The notes under the pieces are model-generated. The model saw only the letters and a program-made list of their open reading frames with translations, searched no databases and had not been told where the DNA came from. A DNA stretch of 64,000 nt from NCBI GenBank assembly GCA_038025085.1, contig CM076153.1, forward strand, positions 4,030,001 to 4,094,000. The letters are read 5' to 3'. Positions 53,099-64,000 of this stretch are shown one piece after another. The position numbers were made by a program, and so were the translations under genes. The first letter of the stretch is position 1, and the number at the start of each line of letters is the position of its first letter. Source of the stretch: Tetragonia tetragonoides. Its lineage: Eukaryota > Streptophyta > Magnoliopsida > Caryophyllales > Aizoaceae.

Positions 53099-55037
53099 AT
53101 GGTCACTCCTAGTTACCACCAACCCCTCATCAATCCTCCCAAAACAACCCAAAGAACCATCTACAAGTTCCTCTTATTTTCCCTCTCACTAGCTGCTTTC
53201 TTCTCCCTTGCTTACCTTGGTTTAGTCATTGATCAAACTTACCAATTATCAGCAAAAACTCCCTTTCACACTCTTCCTCTTTGTGACAAATCCCATGATC
53301 CTACTTCTTGCCTAGCATTAATCTCTGAAGTTGTAGATCATGAACCAGTTAGGACAACATCGCCGAGATCCAACGACCAGGATTTGCTGGGGAAGATCTT
53401 GTCGAGTCATGTATCACATATTAACAAAGCCATTGAAGAAATCACCAGAGAGATTAATCATAGTAATAGAATGAATCATGTCCAAAGAGGAGCTCTGCTA
53501 GCAGATTGCCTAGAGCTCATGGACCTGTCACGTGACCGAGTAGCTTACTCTATCAAAGCCTTGGCTAAGCCTAATTCCAATGCAAATGATATTAATGCAT
53601 GGTTAAGTGCTGTGTTAACCAACCATGTCACATGTTTGGACCAACTCCAAGATTATTCTAGCCATCATTTGTTGGCTTTAAGGTCTATGGTCCAGGGGCT
53701 AATCTCCAAGGGAAGGGCACTATTGGCTATCCACGCCACGGTGGCTGAGAATCTTCTAGAAGGTTCTGGAAGCAGGACGAGGTCGTTGTATCCTTCCTGG
53801 GTTACAAGGAGTGACAGGAAGCTTCTAGAAGCTTATGGAAGTGAAATCAAGGCCAATGTCGTGGTGGCGAAAGACGGGAGTGGGGACTTCAAGACAGTGG
53901 GGGAAGCAGTGGCGGGTACACCGGACAAGGGGAAGAGCAGGTATGTCATATATGTGAAGGCAGGGGTGTATGAGGAGATTGTTGAGGTGGGGAAGAAGAA
54001 AAAGAATGTTATGATTGTTGGGGATGGCATGAACATGACTGTCATTAGTGGCAGTCTTAATGTTGTTGATGGTTCCACCACTTTCAAATCAGCTACTCTT
54101 GGCATAATTCCCTAATCTCTACTCTATCTGGATTAATGTTTGATATATAGTACTCCCACCCTCCCAAACTATATGAGTGTTTCGGGACTTGTGTTGTGAC
54201 TGTTGTGAGTCACAAGTCCCGAAGCACTCATATAATTTGAGACGGAGGGAGTATGTTGTTATGTATCTACTTTGCACAAAAATGAAACATCATAAAGTAC
54301 TGACATTCATTAATTGTATGTATCATATATGTTACTCATTTTCAGCTGCTGTTGGTGATGGATTCATACTGCAAGACATAAGCATTCAGAACACTGCAGG
54401 AGCAGAGAAGCACCAAGCAGTTTCACTCCGTGTAGGAGCTGATCAATCAGTCATAAACAGATGCAACATAGACGCGTACCAAGACACTCTCTACGCGCAC
54501 TCTCTTAGACAATTCTACCGAGATTGCTCCATCTCAGGCACAGTAGACTTCATTTTTGGCAATGCAGCAGTTGTGTTTCAGAAATGCAAGCTAGTAGCAA
54601 GAAAGCCAATGGATAACCAAAAGAACATGGTCACTGCTCAAGGAAGGACTGACCCTAGCCAAAACACCGGCACTTCTATTCAGTATTGTGACATCATAGC
54701 TAGCCCGGACCTAGCTCCGGTCCAATCCCAATTCCCGACTTACCTAGGCCGACCTTGGAAGAACTACTCGAGGACTGTGGTGATGCAATCGAATATAGGT
54801 GATCATATACACCCTAAGGGTTGGTTTGAATGGGATGGAGATTTTGCATTGGACACTTTGTGTTATAGTGAGTATAAGAATAGAGGTTCGGGATCTGACA
54901 CTAGCAAGAGAGTGAACTGGACTGGTTATCATGTGATTAGTGATGCAAAGGAAGCTAAGCAGTTTACTGTGGGGGAATTCATTCAGGGACAAGAATGGTT
55001 AGATTCTGCTTTAGTGCCTTATGTTGAGGGGCTGTAA
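53099..55037 (+). CDS. Pectin methylesterase with PMEI pro-domain (type I)
   Basis: Exons 53099-54101 and 54346-55037 give 564 residues. A membrane anchor or signal lies at about 23-44 and the PMEI-like pro-domain at about 60-215. The subtilase processing motif RKLL is at 240-243, and the catalytic domain begins at [14 protein letters not shown]. Exon 2 carries [33 protein letters not shown] and [14 protein letters not shown], supplying the two Gln, two Asp and the Arg of the active site. The enzyme de-esterifies wall pectin after secretion. The exon junction (SATL|AAVGDG) requires a GC donor (GCATAA at 54102) with a normal TTTTCAG acceptor, since no GT in frame is available nearby. The 244-bp intron contains a Stowaway MITE. 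If the GC donor is not used, translation ends four codons later and the gene is dead. Confidence 0.9.
54151..54253. mobile_element. Stowaway-type MITE inside the pectinesterase intron
   Basis: The element at 54153-54251 begins CTCCCACCCTCCCAAACT and ends TTTGAGACGGAGGGAG, flanked by TA on both sides. Its inner arms (TATGAGTGTTTCGGGACTTG and, on the right, the complement with one or two changes) form a near-perfect hairpin. The CTCCCTCCGTCCC-type ends with TA duplication are diagnostic of Stowaway (Tc1/mariner). 99 bp. Confidence 0.9.
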
Positions 55038-55679
55038 TTGAATGGGCGAGAGAGATTTATGTGTGTAACTTAGTAGAGTATTCAATAAGTGTTGTTTTGG
55101 AGGGAAATGAGTTGGCTTAGAAAGCTCATGGGATGTTGGTTGTAAAATTGTGAGAGCTCACACTATCTTAATAAAGCTCCTATGTGGTTTGCTTTTCTAT
55201 TGGCCAGGTTTTGTTTTCATTAAAGGCTTTCAATTTTCATGCTCTTGAAGTATCTGTATTAGAAGTATCTAATTAAACAAACGCAAAAACTTTTGTAAGA
55301 CGGTATATTCGTAATTTTTAGTGAGATAAATGCCACATTTAAGGGAAATAAGGGTCACGATTTATAAAAAATGACCACTACATTTCTAAATGGCGAGTTG
55401 ACGACCCTACACTTCTAAATAGTAACCTCATTTTATTGTGAGTTGGTCCCTCATAAGACTTACTAATAGAGTTGTTCGTTAGAAGTGGAATTAGTAAATT
55501 ATTAGAAGCGGAATTAGCTTGACCTTTGTTTTAATGAAAAGCGACTCCGTATCACCAAAAGTTACAAAAAGATCATCTTATAGAAGTTTTTATGCTCTCA
55601 CTTTTGTTTTTGTTTTTTAAAAAAAAATAATTAAAATTCTCACTCTTACTTTTGCAAGTTGCTTCAAAATCAAATGATC
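55038..55679. other. Pectinesterase 3' flank
   Basis: AT-rich, with no gene or element recognised before the LINE fragment. Several AATAAA-like words near 55080-55170 could serve polyadenylation. Confidence 0.45.
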
Positions 55680-55689
55680 CCCAAAAGTA

Positions 55690-56633
55690 TCCTGGCCTCA
55701 TAAGTGGATTTGGTCACTTAACATTGCACCAAAACTACAAATTTTTCTGTGGCAATTATTTCATGATGGTCTACCCACTCGCACTACTCTAGCAAAAAAA
55801 GGAATTAATTTAGATGATATTTGTCCTAGGTGTAACCAGGATCCTGAGGATCTCTTCCACCTCCTCTCCACATGTCCCGTCTCACAACAGATTTGGCAGC
55901 AAGCTAGTAATTGTGGTTGGATTCCACATAAAGATCCTAACCTCCATATCTTCGAATGGTGGACCAACCTTCGTACAAAGCATATGCTAGATGAATTAAA
56001 TAAAAGTATTTATCTTATTTGGTATATTTGGAAAGCTCGAAATGAACTGATCTTCCAAAACGTACAGCCAAATATCCAGAATGTTATTCTCCGTGCACAA
56101 TCTCTTTTCAAAGAATGGGAAATTAGGGACCATCTCGACTCAGAATATCAAATTTACTCAACCCCTGACATGCGCACGTCTACTTCCTCTCGCCAGCCCG
56201 CAGTTGTCCAGGTTACCTGGGAACCCCCTCCAATAAACTTTGCTAAACTTAATTTCGATGGATCCAAAAATGATAATAGTTCAGGTGCAGGTTACGTAAT
56301 CCGGGAAAATGAAGGGAAATTCATAAAGGCCGGCAGCGAATTTCTTGGCCAAGCTCCAATACTTGTAGCAGAAGCTATGGCACTGCGAAATGGATTAATC
56401 CAAGTCATATCTTTAGGCATTAGTAATATTATTATTGAAGGTGATAACAAAATTGTGTTGCAGGCACTCCAAGGTCATAGCAAAATTCCGTGGATAATTT
56501 ATAGCCTAATCTTGGATATAAGATACTTGCTTCAACAAATAGGCCAGTATCGCATTCAACATAACTTTCGAGAAGCGAATCGAGCAGCGGATTGAATGGC
56601 GAAACATGCGACAACTATTTCAGACAGTTCTCA
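55690..56633 (+). pseudogene. 5'-truncated LINE: zinc-binding RT tail plus RNase H, with a nonsense mutation
   Basis: The open frame starts with HKWIWSLNIAPKLQIFLWQL and contains CPRCNQDPEDLFHLLSTCP, the zf-RVT module at the end of plant LINE reverse transcriptases. It is followed by WYIWKARNELIF and an RNase H domain with its four acidic residues: NFDGS, VAEAMAL, EGDNK and NRAAD. After NRAAD a TGA (56593-56595) replaces the Trp codon expected in this family (AAD-W-MAKHA), and MAKHA then continues for a dozen codons to TAG. The whole N-terminal endonuclease and RT core are missing. Many plant genomes annotate such pieces as putative ribonuclease H protein. No clear tail or target duplication. 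Confidence 0.85.
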
Positions 56634-56877
56634 CTAGACTAATTATCCAATGCTAACATTTTGGAATATACTACTTTCTGATGCCATGGGAGTGATCCTC
56701 GAGAGGACGACGTCCTAATAACCCTTGACGTTTGGCCTTCACAAGAAACGCCCAGAAGGAAGAAAAACAAGAAACGTGTTCTTCCCCCAAAACAATTCTA
56801 CACATTGCTGATATACAAGGGTTTTGCTTTGGACTAATCGATCAACTACGAATTTTCGATTCTCATATTAGTTTCAG

Positions 56878-57059
56878 GTAATTCTACTTCTGAAAACTTT
56901 TATTTTCTGATTGACCCATTTAATTTCCCTAATTCCCATTTCATTCAATTTCTCAGTCGTCAATTTCAGTCAATATGATCCCTTTTTGCATATTTAGACA
57001 ATTTCTGATATACTTCTTTATTCCATATTCTAATTTTAATGTTAATTTTTCATGGGCAG
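56878..57059 (+). other. 5'-UTR intron of the DDRGK gene
   Basis: GTTTCAG followed by donor GTAATT at 56878, and acceptor GGGCAG ending at 57059, 15 bases before the ATG. The leader upstream would begin somewhere after 56700. Inferred from splice consensus only. Confidence 0.6.
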
Positions 57060-57074
57060 TAGCTGATTGAAAAG

Positions 57075-59804
57075 ATGGAGGATATGTTGATTGCAATACT
57101 TTCTATGATTCTGTTATTTTCGTTAGTTCCATTGTATTTATGGAAACGTCGTCAGGGTTCTAAAGCTGCTGATGAGCATGAAGATGAACCTCAGGTACCC
57201 CCAATCTCTCAATTGTTTGTTTTCAAGAAATTATATGTAATGGGTATTCATCATTTACTAATTTTGTCAATTATATATTGATTTTAAGTTGAATTTGAGA
57301 TTCCCGAGCAAAAAAAAAAGTTGAATTTGAGATTTGGAATGGAAAGAAATTTCTGTTATTTTTTTCACTGTAGGTTTTCCTAGTCGTTAACTTCAGGACC
57401 CATAGGATTAGTCAAGCAAAGCTTCATACCCATGTTGTCTTAAACAAAGAAGTTATATGTGTATGAAATGTATGTTTGATATGGTGTTGCAAACTATCCA
57501 GGTCCCTCAGAGGGAACATGTAGTTCGTGCTACTGGGGCCCGTCGTATGCGTAGGAGGCCTGCTGCCGGTGCTAGCACGTCATCGGCTGTAGCAGCTGCT
57601 GAAGGTAGGTTGGTTTCTGGTGATATAGTCGTCCCACTTTTAATCTAGGTTTATGCCGGAGTTAATTTTACTTCAAATCGTATTCATTGATAATTTGGTA
57701 GGTATATTTGGGGGATGCACAATGTGGATGTGTGATCTTGCATAACTGGCTGGATTTGTAGGTTGTTTGGGTAGTCTGTATAACTGATTAGTGAATATTT
57801 GTCTGTTAGAAGTCTAGGACTTTGATTCAAACTTTCCGACTAAGAGTTGAGAGAGTGACATCCATAGGAAACTAGTGGAGATGGATGAATGTTGTTAAAT
57901 TTTGATTTTATGATCTGGGTTTCTTCAGGCTTGACTAGTGAAATCCTTCTATAAGGAATTCTTTCTCCTATAATTTGCCTTATATTGTAAATGCAGATGG
58001 TGATGATAGTGATGATGAAGCTGCTGAGGAGTATGAAGGTAGAGGTTCAAGGAAAAAAGATAGGAAACGTCAAGAACGTGAAGCACAAAGACAGGTACAG
58101 TGACGGCTAAGTTTTCTTCTAATCTTCTGTGCTAGTTGTGTTACCTTTGTATATGAGTTGTAAATCTGTAATCTATCTTCTCTATGAAGAGGAGGAATGT
58201 GACATTATTTTAAATAAATGAAATCAAGGGATATGATTTCTTTCTTGAGTTCTAGCTCTATGTGTCGATGTTTATTACTTTTGTAGTATTGCTCACTAGT
58301 CTGACGTTAGCTACTGCATCGTCCATACTGGTTCAGTCATTGTTTACTGAATACTGAGCTGTTGCAATGACTTATTCTGAAGGCTGAACAAGCTGCACGT
58401 GACACGAGGGTAACAAAGCAAGATCGTTATGCAGAAATGCGAAGAAGAAAGGATGAGGAGCATGAAGCTCAAGAGCGCCGGCTGGTATGTTTTGCTTCCT
58501 TTTAGATACTTTTTCAAAGTATTTACAGAGTGTTTGATTCGTAAAGACCGCAATTCTCTTGTTTTAGGAGGAAGAAGCTAAGGCTCGGCAAGCCAAAGAA
58601 GAAGAAGCTGCTGCATTAGAGTTTGAAAAATGGAAAGGGGCATTCTCAATTGATGCCGAAGGCACCACAGAAAATGAGGCGCAAGAAAACCAGGATTTAC
58701 TTTCGGACTTTGTGGAATACATCAAGGTACGATTTGGTAAAGCTGATGTACTACTACATTTGACATTGTATCAACCATGTTTGATTTTTCAAACTGGTAG
58801 TGGATAAGTAATTCCTAGATACTTCCAGTACCAGTTCAGCTTGTCTATACATATTTGTTTATATTATTTGGTTTTATAATGCTACAATTGGATGCTTATG
58901 TCATTGATTGTGTGTATTGAAATATACATAGCTAAACTGTATTGCTTCTTAGCACTACTTACCCCCTTCCTTGTCGTGGCAGAAACACAAGTGTGTTCCC
59001 CTAGAAGACCTTGCTGCAGAGTTTAGGTTACGGACTCAGGTATGCCAGATCATTGTTTCTTGTCTTAAACACCCCCCCAACTGTAGCAAGAGAAAGGAAG
59101 TTTTGCAGAACCTGATTTGTATACTTGGACAGCCCTTGCTTCATGCAAGGTTTCCTGTTTTGGAACTGTTCTCCATTGTTATCTAGTTTCCTGTTTGTTT
59201 CATTTATACTTGATTTTGTACTTGCTGCTGAGATCAACTTATGTATTAACAGGAGTGCATTAATCGTATCACCTCATTGGAAAGTATTGGTATGTACAGA
59301 AACACTCACCTTTGCTTTCTTATGTTTTGCATTGACTAGTTGCCTATCTGAATGAGAGCCAACTCTTCTAGTGTGGCCTTAAAAATCGTTCTATTAGGAT
59401 TTTTCACACTTCAGCACTTTGTTGTCTACTACTCCTGGCTTCTGTAGCAAATTTTTGCTTTGTCTGCTCATATACAGAAGTTCCCTTTGCTGTCAATATG
59501 CACATGGAAAGACTTTCAGCACACATGCTGCATTGATATAATAATTTACGGGGCATTTTGGTGCTGAGATATTTGCCCGGTTTCTCTCTGAAACTTTTCA
59601 GGGAGACTTTCAGGTGTCATGGACGACAGAGGAAAATACATATATATCTCTCTCGAGGAAATGAAAGCTGTTGCTGACTATATTAAACGCCAAGGCAGGG
59701 TTAGCATCTCGCATTTGGCTAGCAAATCCAACCAATTCATTGACTTGGAGCCTAAAGCCGAGATTGTGGAGACCTCCACTGTAGACGAGATAGTTGCTGC
59801 ATAA
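57075..59804 (+). CDS. DDRGK1: DDRGK domain-containing protein 1 (UFBP1), ufmylation adaptor
   Basis: Eight exons: 57075-57194, 57502-57604, 57997-58094, 58383-58484, 58568-58726, 58983-59039, 59253-59289 and 59602-59804, all GT-AG, giving 292 residues (plant orthologues about 298). Residues 2-24 form an N-terminal membrane anchor ([20 protein letters not shown]). An acidic/Arg-rich linker and a long charged coiled coil ([28 protein letters not shown]) follow. The PCI/winged-helix end contains the name-giving [10 protein letters not shown]. It anchors the UFL1-C53 E3 complex to the ER and acts in ribosome-linked quality control and ER-phagy. The start is the only ATG before the anchor. All motifs look intact. 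Confidence 0.95.
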
Positions 59805-61082
59805 TTCCACACTTGCTCAATTCAATTTGGGGTGGATCAACTGTGATTAGCGGAAGCAGGATACAATAGCTTACATGATGTGCTGCAGGAGAGCAACAAA
59901 CTCGAAGGAAATAGTTGGCTAACTGGCTTTGTGGGAATTCAGAGGTACAGCTTAGTGTTTGTTCAATTTTGCCTAGTATTAGCCTTGTGTTTTTCACATA
60001 TATGCATATCTGAATTGTTTTTGGTATAGAATCATACCAGAAAAAAAGAGAGGGGGTGGCCTTAGTATGGATCCCTACATCCTACATCCTGATGTAACAG
60101 CATCTTAGATATGTTTCTTCTGAACAAGAAATTTTTAAATAAATGATCAACGTTTTGTGCTTGTAGTTCTTTACTTCTCCAAGTAGTACGTATGTGACTT
60201 CTGCTGTTAGTTCTGCCTGTTTCCTTCTCAACTCGTTGTGGTTGATGCCAATAGTGCTGTCTAGGTTTGAACCTTCAAGAATAATCTTTCTTCAGTGAGT
60301 CGCTACTGATCTAAAGATTCTTACTCTCAGACTCGTCTTCAACAGTTTTTTTTTTTACCATTCCAGTGCTTAATTTCCTTTCCAATTCAAGAGTAGTATT
60401 ACGAGTTTCTATTTTTTTTTTTTATAGGGAGACATAGTTTATATTGATATTAAGCATGGATAGGATCTTCTTGATTCCAAAGCAATGGCATGTTAAGCTA
60501 AGGCTTTGCTTGGTTTGGTTCATATAAACCAAGGGGGAACCAAGGTGGTCGGTTTCTGACTTTCTTCTCTAATGTCTAGAATCTAGATTGATGACTTACC
60601 CAAGTGACTTCAGCTATTTCCTTCAGTTTCATGCGAACAAGAAAATAATGAAATGGGAATACACGGGGCAGGGGGTTGTGGAAGTGTGAAGTTAACCGGA
60701 CAAAAAACTACTGCGCCAAAAATGTATCAAAATGTATCTATAAACCAACCTATTACAAAAGCTCTATAGGTAAATATATATTTTACTTCTTTTTTTTTTT
60801 TCTCTTCTTTTTTCAATAATTTTAAGAAATCATAAGTAATGTAAAGCGTTGATGAGTTTCCATCTCAATTCACCTCAAAAGTTTCCCAACATTCACTTAC
60901 TACTCCACCCATACCATATGATACACAATGACAAACTTCCTGCAAAACTTTCAAATATAAACTTTCTTCTACCTGGCAGTGTACAAATGAGAATCTAACA
61001 TGATCCTGTCCTTCTACGAGGTGGAGCAGACTACGATTAGTCAGTAAAAATTTCATTTTTGATCGACTTATATTACATTTGA
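59805..61082. other. Convergent 3' flanks of DDRGK1 and the COBRA-like gene
   Basis: Contains both 3' UTRs, poly-T runs near 60345, 60410 and 60790, and otherwise nothing recognisable. No coding sequence supported. Confidence 0.5.
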
Positions 61083-64000
61083 TTAATGGAACCGGTCTGT
61101 CATCAACAAGAAGGTAACGATGGAGGTGAAGATCAAGGTGAGGGGATTATTTATACGATGTAATCGGCTGCCCCCACTCTTGGTCGGAATCACTTGCGGA
61201 AGTGCGCATTCTTCTCCATTGAAGAGCACCCTCGTTGGGAAACCATCCCCTTTTGGTATGTCCAAATTCCAGGTTAGCCTCTTGTTGAAGGAAATGACAG
61301 ATTGCTGCTTCCCTGGCACCCTTGGGTCGCTTGGTTTCGAACCATTTGTCTCAGCCATCAGGAAGTTCAACCCCTTTAACCCTTGTACAAAAACAGTGTT
61401 GTTGAGGTCTTTGAGTAGTGTCCCGTTAAAGGAGTACGCCTTCTCGTACCCTTGCGATGCCTTGCCCATTTGGATGGCTGCAAACCAGTCCTCAAAGTTG
61501 GTGTCACCCCAGTTGAAGAGGGTCATGCGGGCAGTCCACCCGTTTTTGTAGTCGGCATCAACATGCCAGTTGATGCTGACCCCACAATTGTCAGGGCAGG
61601 GCATCGGTTCCCATACTGGGTAGTGCTTGATCTTGGACCATGCCACAGCCTTGATGCTCCGGTTATCGAAAGGCACCAAAAGAGCCTCGGGTGGGAGGAG
61701 CATTGCAGGGGCTTTGGTGCTGCACCGAGCCCCATCAGGGAGGTTGTCGCAACCACAGGCACAAGTGTTGCAGGGTATGACAGAGTCATTGTAGTAGGCT
61801 GAGAATGAGACGCAGCATCTATTTTGCCTCTCCTTTGGACGGGTTATGTTGCACACCACTTGCCAGCTTGCCAGTGCCACAACCTTGGCCTACAAAACCA
61901 TTTATACACATTATTACGTAGTATCAGATTTGAAATAAATCAACTCACTAACTGAGTATGTGGGGAGCTTTTGAAATGGTGTTGATGTTAGCCATATGAC
62001 TTCTTTCATGTAAATTGCAGTTAGGATATGTATGCAATTCTTAAAGAGGAGTAATTTGCCAAGTCCTTATTTACCAACTACTTAGCATGCACTATGATGC
62101 CAGGATCTGGGCAATTCCCAAATTTTGTTACTTGTATTACCTGCAATCCACTTGGGTCTGGAAACTCAGTGGGTTCAACCCGCATGGGAGGCCCGCACTT
62201 GTAGTTGGGATTGACAACACCAGTGAGCTTCCAGTTCTGGGGCGCGTAAAGGGCAGTGCGGTTCATGTCAGGAGGGATCTTGTACACTTGCAACTGGAAA
62301 ATCGACCTCGCCTCACTCTCATTCATAGTCTTGGGTAGGACAGTCCCATTCCTACAACAATACGGCAACTTCCCAACCTTCTCATCATCTTTCTTTTCAG
62401 CGGGCAAGTCAGAGATCACCGGCTTGCGCTCACAGCTCATTACCTGTGAGAAGTCGAAGTCCTGGTAGTACTGACCGGCGGACCCGTAAATGCACTGGGA
62501 CGGGTCCTTGAGATGGGAGTAGGCACCTCGCATGTTGTAGATAAACTCTCCTCTCATCCACTCCCATGTTAGGTTCCAATGGTCTAGACGACCCAGTGGG
62601 TGATTGTTGTCCATGGTTACTTGTGCCTGGTAGTTATTGCCATAGGCTTGGAGGACGTCATACATTATATTTAGGTCACCTTGTCTCTTCCGGGAGTACT
62701 TCACTTTGGTGTTCTTGGCCTTGAACTTCTTGTCCTTCCGACAACACACGTACATGCTGCTCTCTGTTGAAATAAATGGCAGAATTCACCTTAATGGTTT
62801 ACAAGATCAGGGGGAATACATATGAAATAAGCCAGGGATCCTTGATGTGCATGATTGCAAAATATATAGAGAGGATTTACCAAAGCATAATAATGTGGTG
62901 CTCGTCAGATAAATGTATTTTGTCTTACACCTACTAACACATGCATGATGACAGAATGCAATTGGAAGTGGAAAGTTTTCGATATTCTTCTGTTAATTAA
63001 TTGCACTTGTATTTGATTGCAATTGCGTGATCTTGGTGCTGATGTTCTGTGTGCGTCCGTCTGTTTATTCTATATATAGTATATAGTTGCTCTAATTATA
63101 AATGATCTAATCTGTTTTTTCTTGGCAGTTGCATTTGGTGCTTAATCCCTCATTTTAATAGATGATTCTCTCTTTTTTCTTTCAGTTTTTTGTATATGAA
63201 ACGAATATGTTGGGACCGATCTTGGATATCCATCATGATCGGAGCTGGATGGTGAATGTATAATATCCAACTGTAGGGAGAAAGGTTGCATATATTTGAC
63301 ACCATCTCCCTACATATATGTGGGGAAAAAAAGGTGACATGTTTTAACTTACTGCGCTTGGTGGGAGCAGGGCACTTGAAACCATCATTGTCTAGCTTGA
63401 TGGTCTTAGGCATGGGTGTTCCTGGTGGCTTGACCCCAAACTGTGTACCCTTTAGGCCGACCTGCACCGCGATTTGGCCAAAATCCCCAGCTGTCTCAAT
63501 GGATGTCTTGAGATCTGCCTGTGGATATCCGCCAATTGTTGTCCCATTGCCACCCACTTGGGCCGGAAACTCATCCCCATCAACCAAAACAGCTCCTGCT
63601 GCTGACACCAACAGCTCATTATGCTGGAATCCAACAAAGACCCTCCATGACTTGAGCTCAGACGCACCCATGTTCACCAACTGAAGTTGTGACTTAAAGG
63701 CCCACGATTGCGCGGTCGTGTTTTTGACATGGGGGTACTCCTTCTCCCGCCCCATGAAGTTGTAGGAGATGTAAATCCCATCACAACTTTGGGCTGATTT
63801 GGGGATCGTTGGAGGCCCACCGGCTCCTGCTCCTCCGCCGCCAGAGCTTGTGTCCTTAAAGGTGTCCGACCCAGGGGTCTTGGGGTCCCCAAACTCGTCG
63901 AACTCCTTCTCCGCGGCTCTACATACCTGAATGAATGAACATAGGCAAATGACTGCTACACAAAATAATGTTGACAATGATATCCTCCAAGGTATTTTCA
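61083..64000 (-). CDS. COBL: COBRA-like GPI-anchored protein (COBL7/10-type), 5' end outside the window
   Basis: Minus-strand exons: from beyond 64000 to 63353, then 62141-62763 and 61083-61889, joined in frame (KR|KSSMYVCC; GLQ|AKVVALAS). The first exon shows the end of a signal peptide (LSTLFCVAVICLCSFIQVCRA), a Gly-rich linker and a carbohydrate-binding-like domain. This extra N-terminal domain marks the longer COBL7-11 subgroup. Later parts hold NLTWEWMRGEFIY, the CCVSFSAYYNDSVIPC region with NTCACGC, and WHVDADYKNGW. The C-terminus ends in a hydrophobic tail (LTLIFTSIVTFLLM) preceded by small residues, a GPI-anchor signal. Many N-x-S/T sites. COBRA proteins organise cellulose at the cell surface. 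No ATG precedes the signal peptide within the window, so the start is missing, not mutated. Confidence 0.92.

Overview
The window reads as nuclear DNA of a flowering plant. Genes carry short GT-AG introns, polyubiquitin and eIF1 have long 5'-UTR introns, and AT-rich intergenic DNA is full of small transposons. A core eudicot, quite possibly of the Caryophyllales, is my inference; it rests on no single decisive marker.

Layout. (1) 3.2-6.9 kb, minus: a PPR-family gene related to At4g04790/At4g21880, apparently short and with a frame break in a repeat-rich first exon. (2) 10.0-12.6 kb, plus: a heptameric polyubiquitin gene. (3) 15.7-16.6 kb: an F-box-associated relic and an 87-bp minisatellite. 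(4) 17.1-19.6 kb, minus: two 2S albumin genes, one frameshifted and one intact, sharing an RY/ACGT promoter module. (5) 20.7-23.5 kb, plus: eIF1/SUI1. (6) 28.1-29.3 kb, minus: a germin-like protein. (7) 32.3-50.5 kb, plus: two tandem thiamine thiazole synthase (THI4/THI1) genes. The first is broken by a 5.66-kb Copia retrotransposon with apparently identical LTRs and by a 2-nt deletion; the second is intact and has one extra intron. (8) 45.2-45.6 kb, minus: a small secreted six-cysteine knottin-like precursor. (9) 53.1-55.0 kb, plus: a type-I pectin methylesterase with a non-canonical GC-AG intron that hosts a Stowaway MITE. (10) 55.7-56.6 kb: a truncated LINE with an RNase H tail. (11) 56.8-59.8 kb, plus: the ufmylation adaptor DDRGK1/UFBP1. 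(12) 61.1 kb to the window end, minus: a COBRA-like protein, cut at its 5' end.

The intergenic DNA is a catalogue of non-autonomous elements. There are two hAT-type MITEs of one family with 8-bp target duplications, foldback MITEs, two copies of a CAGTTCAG-rich element, two copies of a CCGTTCC-rich repeat, SINEs with target duplications (including a composite family with an Au-like 3' half), and a LINE 3' tail with a 16-bp duplication.

The genes do not form one pathway; this is ordinary plant gene order. The most informative part is the THI4 pair, which records duplication, intron gain or loss, decay and a very recent retrotransposition. All calls are by eye from the sequence and family knowledge; no database search was run.
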